Source: Umezawaea endophytica
GTDB lineage: Bacteria > Actinomycetota > Actinomycetes > Mycobacteriales > Pseudonocardiaceae
Direction: 5' to 3'
Length of the DNA: 64,000 bases
NCBI RefSeq assembly: GCF_025061645.1
Contig: NZ_JANYMP010000019.1
Coordinates: forward strand, 85,672-149,671
Shown here: in pieces, positions 1-8,805 of the stretch
How positions within the stretch are numbered: position 1 is the first letter of the stretch
Layout of the letters: each line of letters opens with the position of its first letter
The notes under the pieces: generated by a model
Seen by the model: only the letters and a program-made list of their open reading frames with translations
Database searches by the model: none
Told to the model about the DNA's origin: nothing
Translations under genes and position numbers: made by a program

Positions 1-294
1 GACGACCTCCCGCTCCACCTCGGGCCCCGCGCCCGCCGCGTGCGACCGGATCAGCGACCGCTGCAACGCCGTCCGCCGGTCCGGCGGGATGTGCCGGACG
101 GCGAGCGCCCCGAACCCCGTGGACACGCCGTAGGTCGGCTGCTCCGCGGTGGCGAGCCGCTCGATGTGCGCCCTGGCCGACGCCACCAGCTCCCTGGTGG
201 CCTCCGGGATCTCCACCGGCACGTCGTGTCGGGCGACGGCCTGCACGTCCTCGCGGGTCAGCGGCTTCGGACCCAGTTGCACGGGTTGCACCAT
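1..294 (-). CDS. hutH: Histidine ammonia-lyase, N-terminal part (cut by window edge)
   Basis: The minus-strand reading frame from ATG at 294 runs off the left edge and gives 98 residues. The product of the family deaminates L-histidine to urocanate, the first step of cytosolic histidine degradation. The visible part has the aromatic ammonia-lyase N-terminal signature: YGVSTGFGAL near residue 53 (carrying the catalytic Tyr) followed by LQRSLIRSHAAGAG. The MIO-forming Ala-Ser-Gly lies beyond the edge and cannot be checked. Phenylalanine or tyrosine ammonia-lyases share this N-terminus, but HutH is the usual member in actinomycetes. It diverges from nothing nearby: the next gene also reads leftward. 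Confidence 0.88.
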   Translation of the reverse strand, partial: MVQPVQLGPKPLTREDVQAVARHDVPVEIPEATRELVASARAHIERLATAEQPTYGVSTGFGALAVRHIPPDRRTALQRSLIRSHAAGAGPEVEREVV

Positions 295-349
295 GTGCAC
301 ATCACAACCCCCCGAGGCCGTTTCCACGACCCCGGACGACGGGACACCG

Positions 350-363
350 TCTGGTATCCCAGA
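350..363. promoter_or_regulatory. Inverted repeat upstream of hutH
   Basis: TCTGG-TATC-CCAGA lies 56 bp upstream of the hutH start, in the short gap before the next gene. The position suits an operator. The binding protein is unknown and the arms are only 5 bp, so chance is possible. Confidence 0.25.
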
Positions 364-378
364 TGACACCCCTGCGGA

Positions 379-1305
379 TCAGCGCTTGCCCAGCCAGGAC
401 AAGTCCGGGTGCGGGTCGACGCGAGCGATGTTCGCGATGGCGACCAGCCGGTCCTCGGGGATCATCCCGAGCATCCCCGGCACGGGCTGGACGCTGAGCC
501 ACCGGTCGGGCGCCACCTCGACGGCCACGCCATGCTCGCCGACGATTCCCCACACCCCGCGCACCACCACGGGCTTCCCTCCGATGAACGGCTGCCGCGT
601 CGTCAAGGCCGCAGTGAACAGCGCGTCCTCCCACCGGGCGTCGGACACCTCGACCCGCCAGTCGTCCGGCGTGCCGCGCACGGCGTGCGGACCGGAGCCC
701 ACCAGCAGCGGGACCGACGTGGTGGCCGAGTCCGGCCGCGTCGACCGGACCACCTGTTCGAGCACGGCCCGACCGTCCGGCACCTGTTCCACGACCGCGG
801 ACACCACGGTGCCGACCGCGGGGTCGGGCAGCCAGGTGAACGTGGTCGTCCCGCTCTTCGCGATGGCGGAGAGGCTGCCGGTGACTCCGCCGAACTCGTC
901 GTCCAGCACGAGGTCCTCCCGGTACGGCCCGGTGCTCATCCCCAGCCACGGATCGGCCACGGGCCCCGACTGCTGCTTCGGGAACAGGGGCTCCCGCCCC
1001 CAGATCCGGCTGACGGTGCCGTCCGGGGAGTAGGTGCGGCCCTGCTCGGCGAAGCCGTCGGGAAGCCACCCCGGCGAGTACCCGACGGGGAGCGGCGGCG
1101 CCGCGGGCGGCGGGGGGTCGGCCAGGTTCTGCCGGAGGGCGACGACGCCCGCGGCGACCACCAGCACCCCGACGACGGCCGCGACCGCCATGGCGAGCGT
1201 CCGCCCGCGCCGCGGCCGGTGCAGGGCCGCCAGCACCGGGCCGGGAGCGGGGGCGCGGTCGGCCTGCCGCCGCAGGCTTTCGCGGACCAGGTCTTCGGTG
1301 TTCAT
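379..1305 (-). CDS. Single-pass membrane protein coupled to an ECF sigma factor (putative anti-sigma)
   Basis: The 308-residue protein has a charged cytoplasmic N-terminus (residues 1-35), one membrane segment around residues 36-58 and a Pro-rich linker, followed by an extracytoplasmic C-terminal domain of about 230 residues that I do not recognise. The ATG at 1305 overlaps the TGA of the upstream sigma gene (ATGA), so the two are translationally coupled. That layout is typical of a sigma factor and its membrane regulator, and inference from it is the only support for an anti-sigma role: no HxxxCxxC zinc motif is present. It ends 84 bp before hutH. Confidence 0.6.
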   Translation of the reverse strand: MNTEDLVRESLRRQADRAPAPGPVLAALHRPRRGRTLAMAVAAVVGVLVVAAGVVALRQNLADPPPPAAPPLPVGYSPGWLPDGFAEQGRTYSPDGTVSRIWGREPLFPKQQSGPVADPWLGMSTGPYREDLVLDDEFGGVTGSLSAIAKSGTTTFTWLPDPAVGTVVSAVVEQVPDGRAVLEQVVRSTRPDSATTSVPLLVGSGPHAVRGTPDDWRVEVSDARWEDALFTAALTTRQPFIGGKPVVVRGVWGIVGEHGVAVEVAPDRWLSVQPVPGMLGMIPEDRLVAIANIARVDPHPDLSWLGKR

Positions 1306-1799
1306 CGGGCCTCCTCCAGGCGTTCGGCGGCGCGCAGCGTCGTGAGCGCGCGGGAGATGTGGCTGCGGACCGTGCCGTGCCCGCAGCCCAGGACTTCGGC
1401 GATCTCGGCGTCGTCGAACCCGTCGTAGTAGCGGAGCACCACGGCGGCGCGCTGCTTGCGCGGTAGCAGCGCGATGCGGCGCAGCATGGCGTCGCGCTCG
1501 TCGTAGCGGCCCACGTCGTCGACGGCGGCGCCCCCGACGACGTCGAGCGCGGCGTGCGACATGGCGACGTCCTTCGCCGCCCGGCGCCGCCGCCACGACA
1601 GGTACTCGTTGGTGATCATGCGTTTCACGTAGGCCGAAGGCGCGTCGAGGCCGCCGATGCGCGCCCACTTCTGCTGTGCCCGCAGCAGGCACTCCTGGAC
1701 CACGTCCTGCGCCATTTGCGCGTCGCAGGTCAGGACCGTCGCGTAGCGCAACATCGGGGTGACCTCGGCCGCCGCGAAGTCCTCGAAACTTCGGCTCAT
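1302..1799 (-). CDS. SigE-family ECF RNA polymerase sigma factor
   Basis: The 165-residue protein has only sigma regions 2 and 4. Region 2 reads FEDFAAAEVTPMLRYATVLT with the AQDVVQECLLRAQQKW core helix near residues 30-45. Region 4 contains LPRKQRAAVVLRYYDGFDDA and the helix-turn-helix IAEVLGCGHGTVRSHISRAL near residues 131-152. Length and sequence fit the SigE-family subgroup common in Streptomyces and Pseudonocardiaceae (TIGR02983 type). The start codon is ATG at 1799. It overlaps the following membrane-protein gene by 4 nt, its likely regulator. The signal and target promoters are unknown. Confidence 0.88.
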   Translation of the reverse strand: MSRSFEDFAAAEVTPMLRYATVLTCDAQMAQDVVQECLLRAQQKWARIGGLDAPSAYVKRMITNEYLSWRRRRAAKDVAMSHAALDVVGGAAVDDVGRYDERDAMLRRIALLPRKQRAAVVLRYYDGFDDAEIAEVLGCGHGTVRSHISRALTTLRAAERLEEAR

Positions 1800-1872
1800 G
1801 CCCCTCCAATGCGCCTGCGGCCCGATTTGTTGAGCCCCGGTTTTTGTCGGACCCCGTCCCTACCCTGTCGGC

Positions 1873-2265
1873 ATGGCGAGGGTGACGGTCGTCGACGAGA
1901 CGACATCAGGGGCGAAGACCGAGCAGTGGATGCTCGACGTGGTGGAGGAGCGGCTGCCGCTGCGGGAGGTCGTGCGGCGGCGGGTGTTCCAGGAGGTGGC
2001 CGAGTTCAACGCGCGCGCGGACACGGTGTTCCGGGGGCTGGTGCGGCCGACGGACGCCGAGGTGGAGCTGAACGGGTTCCGGCTGCGGGAGCACCGGCGG
2101 ATCGACCCGGAGAAGCAGACCGCGCTGGCCCTGGAGGCGTTCGGGCGCAACGGTTTCGTGGTGCTGGTCGGCGACCGGCAGGTCGAGGACCTGGACGACG
2201 TGGTCGAACTGCCGCTCGGCGTCGAGGTCACGTTCCTGAAGCTCGTCGCGCTGGTGGGTGGCTGA
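1873..2265 (+). CDS. Hypothetical protein, partner of the DUF4132 gene
   Basis: This is a 130-residue soluble acidic protein with no family that I recognise. Its composition suggests an alpha/beta fold (C-terminal segment NGFVVLVGDRQVEDLDDVVE is strand-turn-helix-like). ATG at 1873 sits 6 nt after TACCCT (1861-1866), so the transcript is probably leaderless. The TGA overlaps the ATG of the following DUF4132 gene (TGATG), so the two are co-translated and probably function together. DUF4132 proteins often travel with MoxR-type ATPases and small partners of unknown function. Confidence 0.75.
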   Translation: MARVTVVDETTSGAKTEQWMLDVVEERLPLREVVRRRVFQEVAEFNARADTVFRGLVRPTDAEVELNGFRLREHRRIDPEKQTALALEAFGRNGFVVLVGDRQVEDLDDVVELPLGVEVTFLKLVALVGG

Positions 2266-4686
2266 TGTCCGCGCTGAGGAAGGCCGTCGAGTCCGGCGAC
2301 GTGCTCGCCCTGCTCGACCAGGCGCTGCGGCAGCTCGCGCACAACCGCGGGCAGTGGGCCGCGGCGGCGAACAACTCCCTGTCCACGACCCTGGCCGAGC
2401 TGCCGGAGGCGCTGCGGGAGCGGCTCGCGGCGGTCCTCCCGGCCCGGTTCGAGCTCGCCAAAGGGCGACCAGCGGGAGGACGTGCTGCTGGTCTGCGCGG
2501 CCGTCTCCGACGGGCGCGCGATCGACCTGCTGGTGGCCGAGCGGCAGGCGGTGCTGGAGGAGTGGGCCGCGCACGGCAACTTCTGGCAGGGCCTGGGGAC
2601 GACCACGCTGGTCCGGGCGGAACTGGCGGCAGGCCGTGAGGTGAGCCCGGCGGTGGTGGCCATGCTCCGCCGGGCGGCCGCCGAGTCGTACCGGTACGAC
2701 GACGCCGTCGAGGTGTCGAAGCTGCTCGTCGAACCGGTGCTGAACGTCGGCGAGCAGTGGTCGGAGCGGGTGCTGTCGGACCTGCCCTCGCTCGACGAGC
2801 CGTGGCGGCGGCTGGTCGCTCTGGCAACCACGGCGACGTCGGCGAAGCCGAACGCCAGGTGGGAGGCGGCGGGCCGGGCGCTGATCGCGGAGATCGGCGA
2901 GGAGGCCGTGCGCGCCACCGCGCAACCGTGGCTCGCGCTGGTCGGCAGGCCGAGGACGACGGTGCTGGAGCGCACCCAGTACGGCCCGGACCTGAACGAG
3001 ACCTTCGACCCGTACAACGCGAACGCCGTGCGCGGGCTGGTGTGGCTGCTGTCCTTCCTGCCGCCGCACCCGAGCACGGCCCGGCTGCTGGGGGCCATGG
3101 TCGAGACGTCGCTGCGCAAGGTCGCCGGGATCGGGCCGCGCAACCCGAAGGTCGCGAACGCGTGCGTGGCGGCGTTGGCCAGGGTCGAGGGCGAGGCGGT
3201 GCTCGCCGAACTGGCCCGGCTCGCGACGCGCGTGACGTTCAAGGGGACGCTCAAGATCCTCGACGCGGCGCTGGAGGAGAAGGCCGTGGCGCTCGGGCTG
3301 AGCCGGGAGGAGATCGAGGAGCTGGCCGTTCCCGCGTACGGCCTCTCGGAGGTCGGGCGCGCGGTGGTCGAACTCGGCGAGGCGACCGCGGTGCTGGCCG
3401 TGGTGGGCCCGAAGGCCGTGCTGTCGTGGCGGTCGGCGGCGGGCAAGCCCGTCAAGAGCGTCCCGGCGGCGGTGAAGCGCGACCACGCCGAGGAGCTGAA
3501 GGAGCTGAAGGCGTCGGTCAAGGACCTGGACAAGATGCTGACCGCGCAGGCGGAACGGCTCGACCGGCAGTTCCTCGCGCAGCGCGAGTGGGCGTTCGAG
3601 ACGTGGCGCGAGCGGTACCTGGACCACCCGATGGTCGGGACGATCGCCCGCCGTCTGCTGTGGACGGTCGACGGCGTCGCGTGCGGCTACGCCGACGGCG
3701 CTCTGCGCGACCTGGCAGGCGATCCGGTGCCGCTCGGCGGTGTGGTCGAGCTGTGGCACCCCATCGGGAAGGGGACCGCCGAGGTCGTCGCGTGGCGCGA
3801 CTGGCTGGAGCGGCACGAGATCACGCAGCCGTTCAAGCAGGCGCACCGCGAGGTGTACCTGCTGACCGACGCGGAGCGGACCACCCGCGTCTACTCGAAC
3901 CGGTTCGCGGCGCACGTCCTGCGGCAGCACCAGTTCCACTCCCTCGCCGCGGTCCGGGGCTGGCGCAACAGGCTCCGCCTGATGGTGGACGACTCGTACC
4001 CGCCCGCCACGCGGGACCTGCCGGGGTGGGGGCTGCGGGCCGAGTACTGGGTCGAGGGCGACGGCGAGGACTACGGCAGCGACACGACCGAGTCCGGCAG
4101 CTACCTCCGCCTGCGCACCGACCAGGTGCGCTTCTACCCGATCGGCGCGCCGCAGAGCGACGCCCACGCGTGCGGCGGCGGGTACACCACGCCGCAGGAC
4201 GTCGAGCCGGTCCCGCTGGCGGACGTGCCCGCGCTGGTGCTCAGCGAGGTGCTGCGCGACGTCGACCTGTTCGTCGGCGTCGCGAGCGTCGGCAACGACC
4301 CGACGTGGCAGGACGGCGGTCCGGAGGGCCGGTTCCGCGAGTACTGGACGTCCTACGGCTTCGGCGAGCTCGGCGAGACCGCGCAGACCCGCCGGGTGCT
4401 GCTGACGACGCTGCTGCCCCGGTTGGCGATCGGCGGCCAGTGCGCGGTCGAGGACCGGTTCCTGCACGTCAAGGGCACGCGGCACACGTACAAGATCCAC
4501 CTGGGCTCCGGCAACATCATGATCGAGCCGGACAACCGGTACCTGTGCATCGTGCCGAAGTCGGAGAAGGCCGACACCTACCTGCCGTTCGAGGGCGACC
4601 GCACGCTGGCCGTCATCCTGAGCAAGGCCATGCTGCTGGCCAAGGACACGGAGATCACCGACCCGACCATCCTCAGCCAGCTCTGA
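2265..4686 (+). CDS. DUF4132 domain protein, reading frame broken by a +1 shift
   Basis: Two frames make one protein of about 806 residues. The first starts at ATG 2265 and reads to FELAKG; the second continues as DQREDVLLVCAAVSDG from about 2466. The switch falls in the run AAAGGG (2460-2465): one base fewer there restores a continuous frame. The C-terminal third carries the strongly conserved DUF4132 core, including VASVGNDPTW, YWTSYGFGELGE, LLPRLAIGGQC and VEDRFLHVKG, ending in YLCIVP. The function of DUF4132 is not established; the E. coli MolR/YehI proteins are members. The break may be a homopolymer sequencing error, a true mutation, or less likely programmed frameshifting. The downstream frame alone has an ATG at 2482 but no ribosome binding site. 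Confidence 0.75.
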
Positions 4687-4705
4687 AGCAGGCATGATCG
4701 TTCCC

Positions 4706-5620
4706 ATGAGGGTTCTGGTGGTGGGTGCGAGCGGCTTGGTGGGGCAGCACGTCGTCGAGCGGCTGCGGGACCGGCGGCACGAGGTGACCGCCGTCGCCCG
4801 CACCGCGCGTCCGGGCATCGACCGGGCGTTCGACGCGACCGCGGTCACCGAGGCGGACCTGGCCGGGCTGCTCGCGGGCCACGACGGCGTCGTGTTCGCG
4901 GCGGGCAGGGACGACCGGCAGATCCCGCGCAAGCCGTCGTACCCCGCCTTCCACCAGGGCAACGTGGAGCCGGTGGTGAAGCTGCTGGCGGCGGCCAGGA
5001 AGGCGGGCGCCACCAGCGCGGTCGTGCTCGGCTCGTACTACACGCACTTCGACCGCCTGCACCCCGAGTGGGAGCTGGCCGTCACGCACCCGTACGTCCG
5101 CAGCCGGGTCGAGCAGGCGCGGGCGGGCAGGGAGGCGGCGGGCCCGAACCTGCCCGTCGCCGTGCTGGAGCTGCCGTTCGTCTTCGGCCGCGCGGACGGC
5201 CGTCTGCCGAACTGGTCGGGCGGCCTGGACAGGTGGGTCCGCTCCCGCTCGCCGCTGTTCGCCCCGCCCGGCGGCAGCGCCGCCACGACCGCCACCAGCG
5301 TCGCCGACGCCGCCGTGCTGGCGCTGGAGGAGAGGTCGGGCGAGGACGTTCCGCTGGTGGACGAGAACCTGACCTGGAAGGACCTGATCAGCCGCGTCGC
5401 CACGGCGGCGGGCCACGCCCGCGAGGTCCACGACCTCCCCGCGGGCGTGCTGCGCGCCGCCATGCACCTCACCGGGCTGGCGCAGACCCTGACGGGCAAG
5501 CAGTCCGGCATGAACCCGGCCGGACTGGGTGACCTCATGCTGCGGGACCTGTTCGTCCGGCACGAGACGCCGAGGGCGATCGACCACGCGATCCGGGAGA
5601 CGTTCCCCGCGCGGGCGTGA
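4706..5620 (+). CDS. NAD(P)-binding atypical SDR / NAD-dependent epimerase family protein
   Basis: The 304-residue Rossmann protein begins MRVLVVGASGLVGQHVVERL, with the GxSGLxG dinucleotide motif at residues 8-13. It belongs to the extended or atypical SDR group (epimerase/dehydratase-like). No clear YxxxK is visible after SYYTHFDRL, so it may be a redox-sensing or non-canonical member. I chose ATG 4706 because CATGAT (4693-4698) lies 7 nt before it, the spacing of leaderless genes elsewhere in this window. An in-frame ATG at 4694 would add four residues. Substrate unknown. Confidence 0.75.
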   Translation: MRVLVVGASGLVGQHVVERLRDRRHEVTAVARTARPGIDRAFDATAVTEADLAGLLAGHDGVVFAAGRDDRQIPRKPSYPAFHQGNVEPVVKLLAAARKAGATSAVVLGSYYTHFDRLHPEWELAVTHPYVRSRVEQARAGREAAGPNLPVAVLELPFVFGRADGRLPNWSGGLDRWVRSRSPLFAPPGGSAATTATSVADAAVLALEERSGEDVPLVDENLTWKDLISRVATAAGHAREVHDLPAGVLRAAMHLTGLAQTLTGKQSGMNPAGLGDLMLRDLFVRHETPRAIDHAIRETFPARA

Positions 5621-5682
5621 CCCGTTCCGGGCACCGTCATTTCCCCCACCCGGAACGGAAGTGACCAACTAGCCTCGGGATC

Positions 5683-6465
5683 ATGGGAATCAGCAGCGAC
5701 GTGCCGGCACTGCGCCGCGGACTGGCCGTCCTGCAATTCCTCGCGGGCAGGCCAGGGCCGGTTTCCGCCACGGCCGTGGCCCGTGAGCTGGCGCTGCCGA
5801 GGTCCACGACCTACCACCTGCTGGCCGAGCTGACCGAGGCCGGTTTCGCCACGCACTTCCCCGAGGACCGGCTCTACGGCCTCGGGGTGGCGTCGTTCGA
5901 ACTCGGCTCGGCGTACCTCCGCCACGACCCGCTGGAACGCCTGGCGAGGCCGGTGCTGCGGCGGCTCGTCGACCGGGTCGACCGCACGGCGCACCTGGGC
6001 GTCCTGCACGGCGCCGAAGCCCTCTACCTGGTGCGGGAGCAGCCGAGGCAGCCGCAGTCGATCGTCTCCGACGTCGGCGTCCGCCTCCCGGCGCACCTGA
6101 CCGCGTCGGGCAGGGCGATGCTCGCGCGGCTGCCCGCCGCCCAGGTGCGGGCGCTGTTCCCGACCGCCGGGAGCTTCGTGGACCGCACCGGCCGCGGCCC
6201 GCGCACGTTGCCCGCGCTGCGCGCCCTGCTGGGCGTCGAACGCCGCCAGGGCTGGTCGGTCGAGGACGGTTACGTGACCGAGGGCTTCGCCTCCGTGGCG
6301 GCCCCCGTCTTCGACCACGGCGAACGACCGATCGCGGCCATCACCGTGACCTTCCGCCACGTGTGCGACGCCGGGTGCGACGAGACGTGGCCGGAACTCG
6401 CCGAGGACGCGCGGCTCGCCGCCGACGAGCTCACCACCCGCATCGGCGGCCGTCCTACGAAATGA
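5683..6465 (+). CDS. IclR-family transcriptional regulator
   Basis: The 260-residue protein has an N-terminal winged helix (ALRRGLAVLQFLAGRPGPVSATAVARELALPRSTTYHLLAELTEAG region, residues 9-52) and a C-terminal IclR effector domain (residues 75-255) with the usual GRAMLA and EDGYVTEGFASVAAPVFDH segments. It should bind DNA as a dimer or tetramer and respond to a small organic acid or similar ligand. TAGCCT (5670-5675) 7 nt before the ATG implies a leaderless mRNA. It converges on the osmoprotectant transporter operon across a shared hairpin. Whether it regulates that operon is not shown by the sequence. Confidence 0.88.
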   Translation: MGISSDVPALRRGLAVLQFLAGRPGPVSATAVARELALPRSTTYHLLAELTEAGFATHFPEDRLYGLGVASFELGSAYLRHDPLERLARPVLRRLVDRVDRTAHLGVLHGAEALYLVREQPRQPQSIVSDVGVRLPAHLTASGRAMLARLPAAQVRALFPTAGSFVDRTGRGPRTLPALRALLGVERRQGWSVEDGYVTEGFASVAAPVFDHGERPIAAITVTFRHVCDAGCDETWPELAEDARLAADELTTRIGGRPTK

Positions 6466-6493
6466 GGGCCGCCCCGCGATCGGGACGGCCCTC
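6464..6493. terminator. Bidirectional hairpin between convergent genes
   Basis: Arms 6464-6476 and 6481-6493 pair over 13 bp with one mismatch and a CGAT loop. It begins inside the IclR stop codon and lies just after the 3' end of the converging ABC-transporter operon. It lacks a long T tract, as is common in actinomycetes. Confidence 0.65.
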
Positions 6494-6507
6494 CTTCCGC
6501 TACGGCG

Positions 6508-7395
6508 TCAGATCTTCTCCTTCGACAGGAAGTCGGCCGCGACGTTCGCGATCGTCTCCTTGTCGACGTCCACGCGCTTGACCAGTTCGGCCAGCTTCTC
6601 CGTGGTGAGCGCGGCGGACACCTTGTTCAGCGCCGCCTTGCCCTTGTCGTCCAGCGCGTCGGACCGGAACAGCGGCACGACGTTCTGCGCCGGGTACAGG
6701 TTCTTCGGGTCGGCCAGCTCGACGAAGCCGTTCGCCTTGATGTCGGCGGACGTCGTGTAGAGGTTGGCGACCTGAACGGTGCCGCCCTTCAGCGCGTCCA
6801 CGGTGACCGGGCCACCGGCGTCGGTGGTCTTGATCTCCTTGAACTTCACGCCGTAGACCTCGTTGATCTTCGCTTCCCAGCGCTGCGCCCACTCGCCCGC
6901 CGCGCCGAGCACGAAGTCCGGCTTCGACGCGAGGTCCGCGACGGACTTCACACCCGCGTCCGCGGTCGCCTTCGTCACCACGAGCACGTCCTTGTCCTCC
7001 GCGGCGGACTTGTCCAGCACGGACAACCCGGACGGGGTCTTGGACTTGAGCGCCGTGTACACGTCCTCGGACGTGGTGGTGGCGTTCGTCTTGTCGAAGT
7101 AGTTGAGCAGGTTGCCGGTGTACTCGGGCACGACGCCCAAGGACTTGTCCTGCAACGCCTTCACGACCAGTTCGCGTGCACCGATACCGGACTTCACGGT
7201 CGTCTTCAGCCCAGCGGCCTTCAACGCGCCCGCGTAGACCTCCGCGAGGATCTTGTTCTCGGTGAAGTCGGCCGAACCGACCACCACCTCACCCGACGCG
7301 GCCTGCTGGTCGCTGCCGCTGAGGTTTTCCGCCGAACCACAGGCCGACACCAGCAGTGCGGCCGCCGCGACGACCACGGCCAAGGAGCGCTTCAT
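6508..7395 (-). CDS. Glycine betaine/choline-type ABC transporter substrate-binding lipoprotein
   Basis: The 295-residue secreted lipoprotein has a signal peptide with lipobox VSAC (Cys19). A type II periplasmic-binding fold of the OpuAC/ProX family follows: VVVGSADFTENKILAEVYA, EYTGNLLNYF and VVPLFRSDALDDKGKAALN. It captures quaternary amines (betaine, choline, carnitine or similar) outside the membrane for the two permeases. Its ATG overlaps the TGA of the upstream permease by 4 nt, and it is the last gene of the four-gene operon. Closest known systems are OpuB/OpuC/OsmF; the substrate cannot be fixed from sequence. Confidence 0.9.
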   Translation of the reverse strand: MKRSLAVVVAAAALLVSACGSAENLSGSDQQAASGEVVVGSADFTENKILAEVYAGALKAAGLKTTVKSGIGARELVVKALQDKSLGVVPEYTGNLLNYFDKTNATTTSEDVYTALKSKTPSGLSVLDKSAAEDKDVLVVTKATADAGVKSVADLASKPDFVLGAAGEWAQRWEAKINEVYGVKFKEIKTTDAGGPVTVDALKGGTVQVANLYTTSADIKANGFVELADPKNLYPAQNVVPLFRSDALDDKGKAALNKVSAALTTEKLAELVKRVDVDKETIANVAADFLSKEKI

Positions 7396-8141
7396 GCCGT
7401 GCTTCCTCCTGAATCAGGCTGAGCGGCGGTTGCCACCAGCTTCTGCGAGCGTTTGCCCTTCTTCGGGCCGGTCGGTTGGCCTGTCAGCCGCAGTCCACGG
7501 GGGACGATGGCCTTCTGCCCGCCCGCAAGGAGCAGGTCGAGTGCGACGGCCACCAGTGCGATGAGCACGGCGCCTCCGACGAACTGGCCGTAGTCCAGCA
7601 CCCGCAGGCCGTCCAGGAGCGGGCGGCCGAGGGTTTCGATGCCCACGTACGCGGCTACCGAGGCGGTCGCCACGACCTGGAGGGTCGCGTTGCGCAGGCC
7701 GCCGATGAGCAGCGGGAGGGCGTTGGGCAGTTCCACCCGCCACAGCACCTGACCGCTGGTCATCCCCATGCCGCGGGCCGCGTCCACGACGCCGCGGTCG
7801 ACGTCCTGGATGCCCGCGTAGGTCCCCGCCAGGATCGGCGGGACGGCCAGCACGATCAACGCGATCAGCACCGGACCTGTTCCACCACCGGCGATCAGGT
7901 ACAGGAACGTGACCAGGCCGAGCGTCGGCAGTGCCCGCAGTGCGTTGCCGCCGCCGACGAGGAACGTCCCGCCGCGGCCGGTGTGGCCGACGAACAGGCC
8001 GAGCGGCACGGCGATGGCGCTCGCGCCGAGCACGGCGCCGAGGCAGTACAGGAGGTGCACGCCGATGCGCACGGGAATGCCCTTGGAGCCGCTCCAGTTG
8101 GCCGGGTCGACCAGCCACGCGAAGGCGTCGGCGAAGATCAC
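7392..8141 (-). CDS. ABC transporter permease, osmoprotectant (OpuB/OsmY-W type), second subunit
   Basis: The 249-residue inner-membrane permease has about five or six hydrophobic segments. The cytoplasmic coupling loop is DAARGMGMTSGQVLWRVELPNALPLLIGGLR in two parts, the EAA motif that docks on the ATPase. The start is GTG 8141, overlapping the TGA of the preceding permease (GTGA). A basic tail (KKGKRSQK) ends the protein. It forms a heterodimer with the product of 8138-8803 and overlaps the substrate-binding gene by 4 nt. Confidence 0.88.
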   Translation of the reverse strand: MIFADAFAWLVDPANWSGSKGIPVRIGVHLLYCLGAVLGASAIAVPLGLFVGHTGRGGTFLVGGGNALRALPTLGLVTFLYLIAGGGTGPVLIALIVLAVPPILAGTYAGIQDVDRGVVDAARGMGMTSGQVLWRVELPNALPLLIGGLRNATLQVVATASVAAYVGIETLGRPLLDGLRVLDYGQFVGGAVLIALVAVALDLLLAGGQKAIVPRGLRLTGQPTGPKKGKRSQKLVATAAQPDSGGSTA

Positions 8142-8803
8142 GGCTTCACCCCCTGGAGGTTGTTCCACGGCGTGAGCCACTGGCGCAGCGCGACGAGCAG
8201 GCCGTCCACCAGCAGCGCGAGCAGCAGCGTCAGCACGATGCCGACGATGATCGGCGCGAGGTAGCGGCTGCGGAAGCCGTCGGTGAACAGGACGCCCAGC
8301 CCGCCGGTGCCGATCAGGGCGCCGACGCTGACCAGGCTGATGTTGCTGACGGACCCGACCCGCAGCCCGGCGAACAGCACCGGCACGGCGAGCGGCAGCT
8401 CCACCGTCAGGAACCGGCGCAGCGGCCGGAAGCCCATCGCGGTCGCGGCGGCGGTGATGTGCGCGGGCACGGCGTCGAGCGCGTCGCTGACCGGGCGGGT
8501 GAGCAGCGCGGTGGTGTAGACCGTCAACGCGATGACCACGTTGTTGATGTCCAGCACCTGCGTGCCGATCACCGCCGGGATGATCGCGAACAGCGCCAGC
8601 GACGGCACCGTGTAGACGATGTTCGCGGTGCCGAGCAGCGCGCCGCGGAACCAGCCGTAGCGGTGGCACACCCAGCCGAGCACGACGGCCAGGAACACGG
8701 AGATCACCAGCGGCAGCAGCGACAGGTAGACGTGCTCCAGCAGCATCCGCCAGATCGCCCCCCGCGTGCCCGCGTCGCTGAGGTACTTGCCGAGGTCGCC
8801 CAC
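8138..8803 (-). CDS. ABC transporter permease, osmoprotectant type, first subunit
   Basis: The 221-residue membrane protein has five to six TM segments and the EAA-like loop ATAMGFRPLRRFLTVELPLA near residues 130-150. It pairs with the second permease to form the channel for betaine- or choline-like solutes. The start is GTG 8803, two bases after the ATPase stop. The 3' end overlaps the next permease by 4 nt. Confidence 0.88.
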   Translation of the reverse strand: MGDLGKYLSDAGTRGAIWRMLLEHVYLSLLPLVISVFLAVVLGWVCHRYGWFRGALLGTANIVYTVPSLALFAIIPAVIGTQVLDINNVVIALTVYTTALLTRPVSDALDAVPAHITAAATAMGFRPLRRFLTVELPLAVPVLFAGLRVGSVSNISLVSVGALIGTGGLGVLFTDGFRSRYLAPIIVGIVLTLLLALLVDGLLVALRQWLTPWNNLQGVKP

Positions 8804-8805
8804 GG

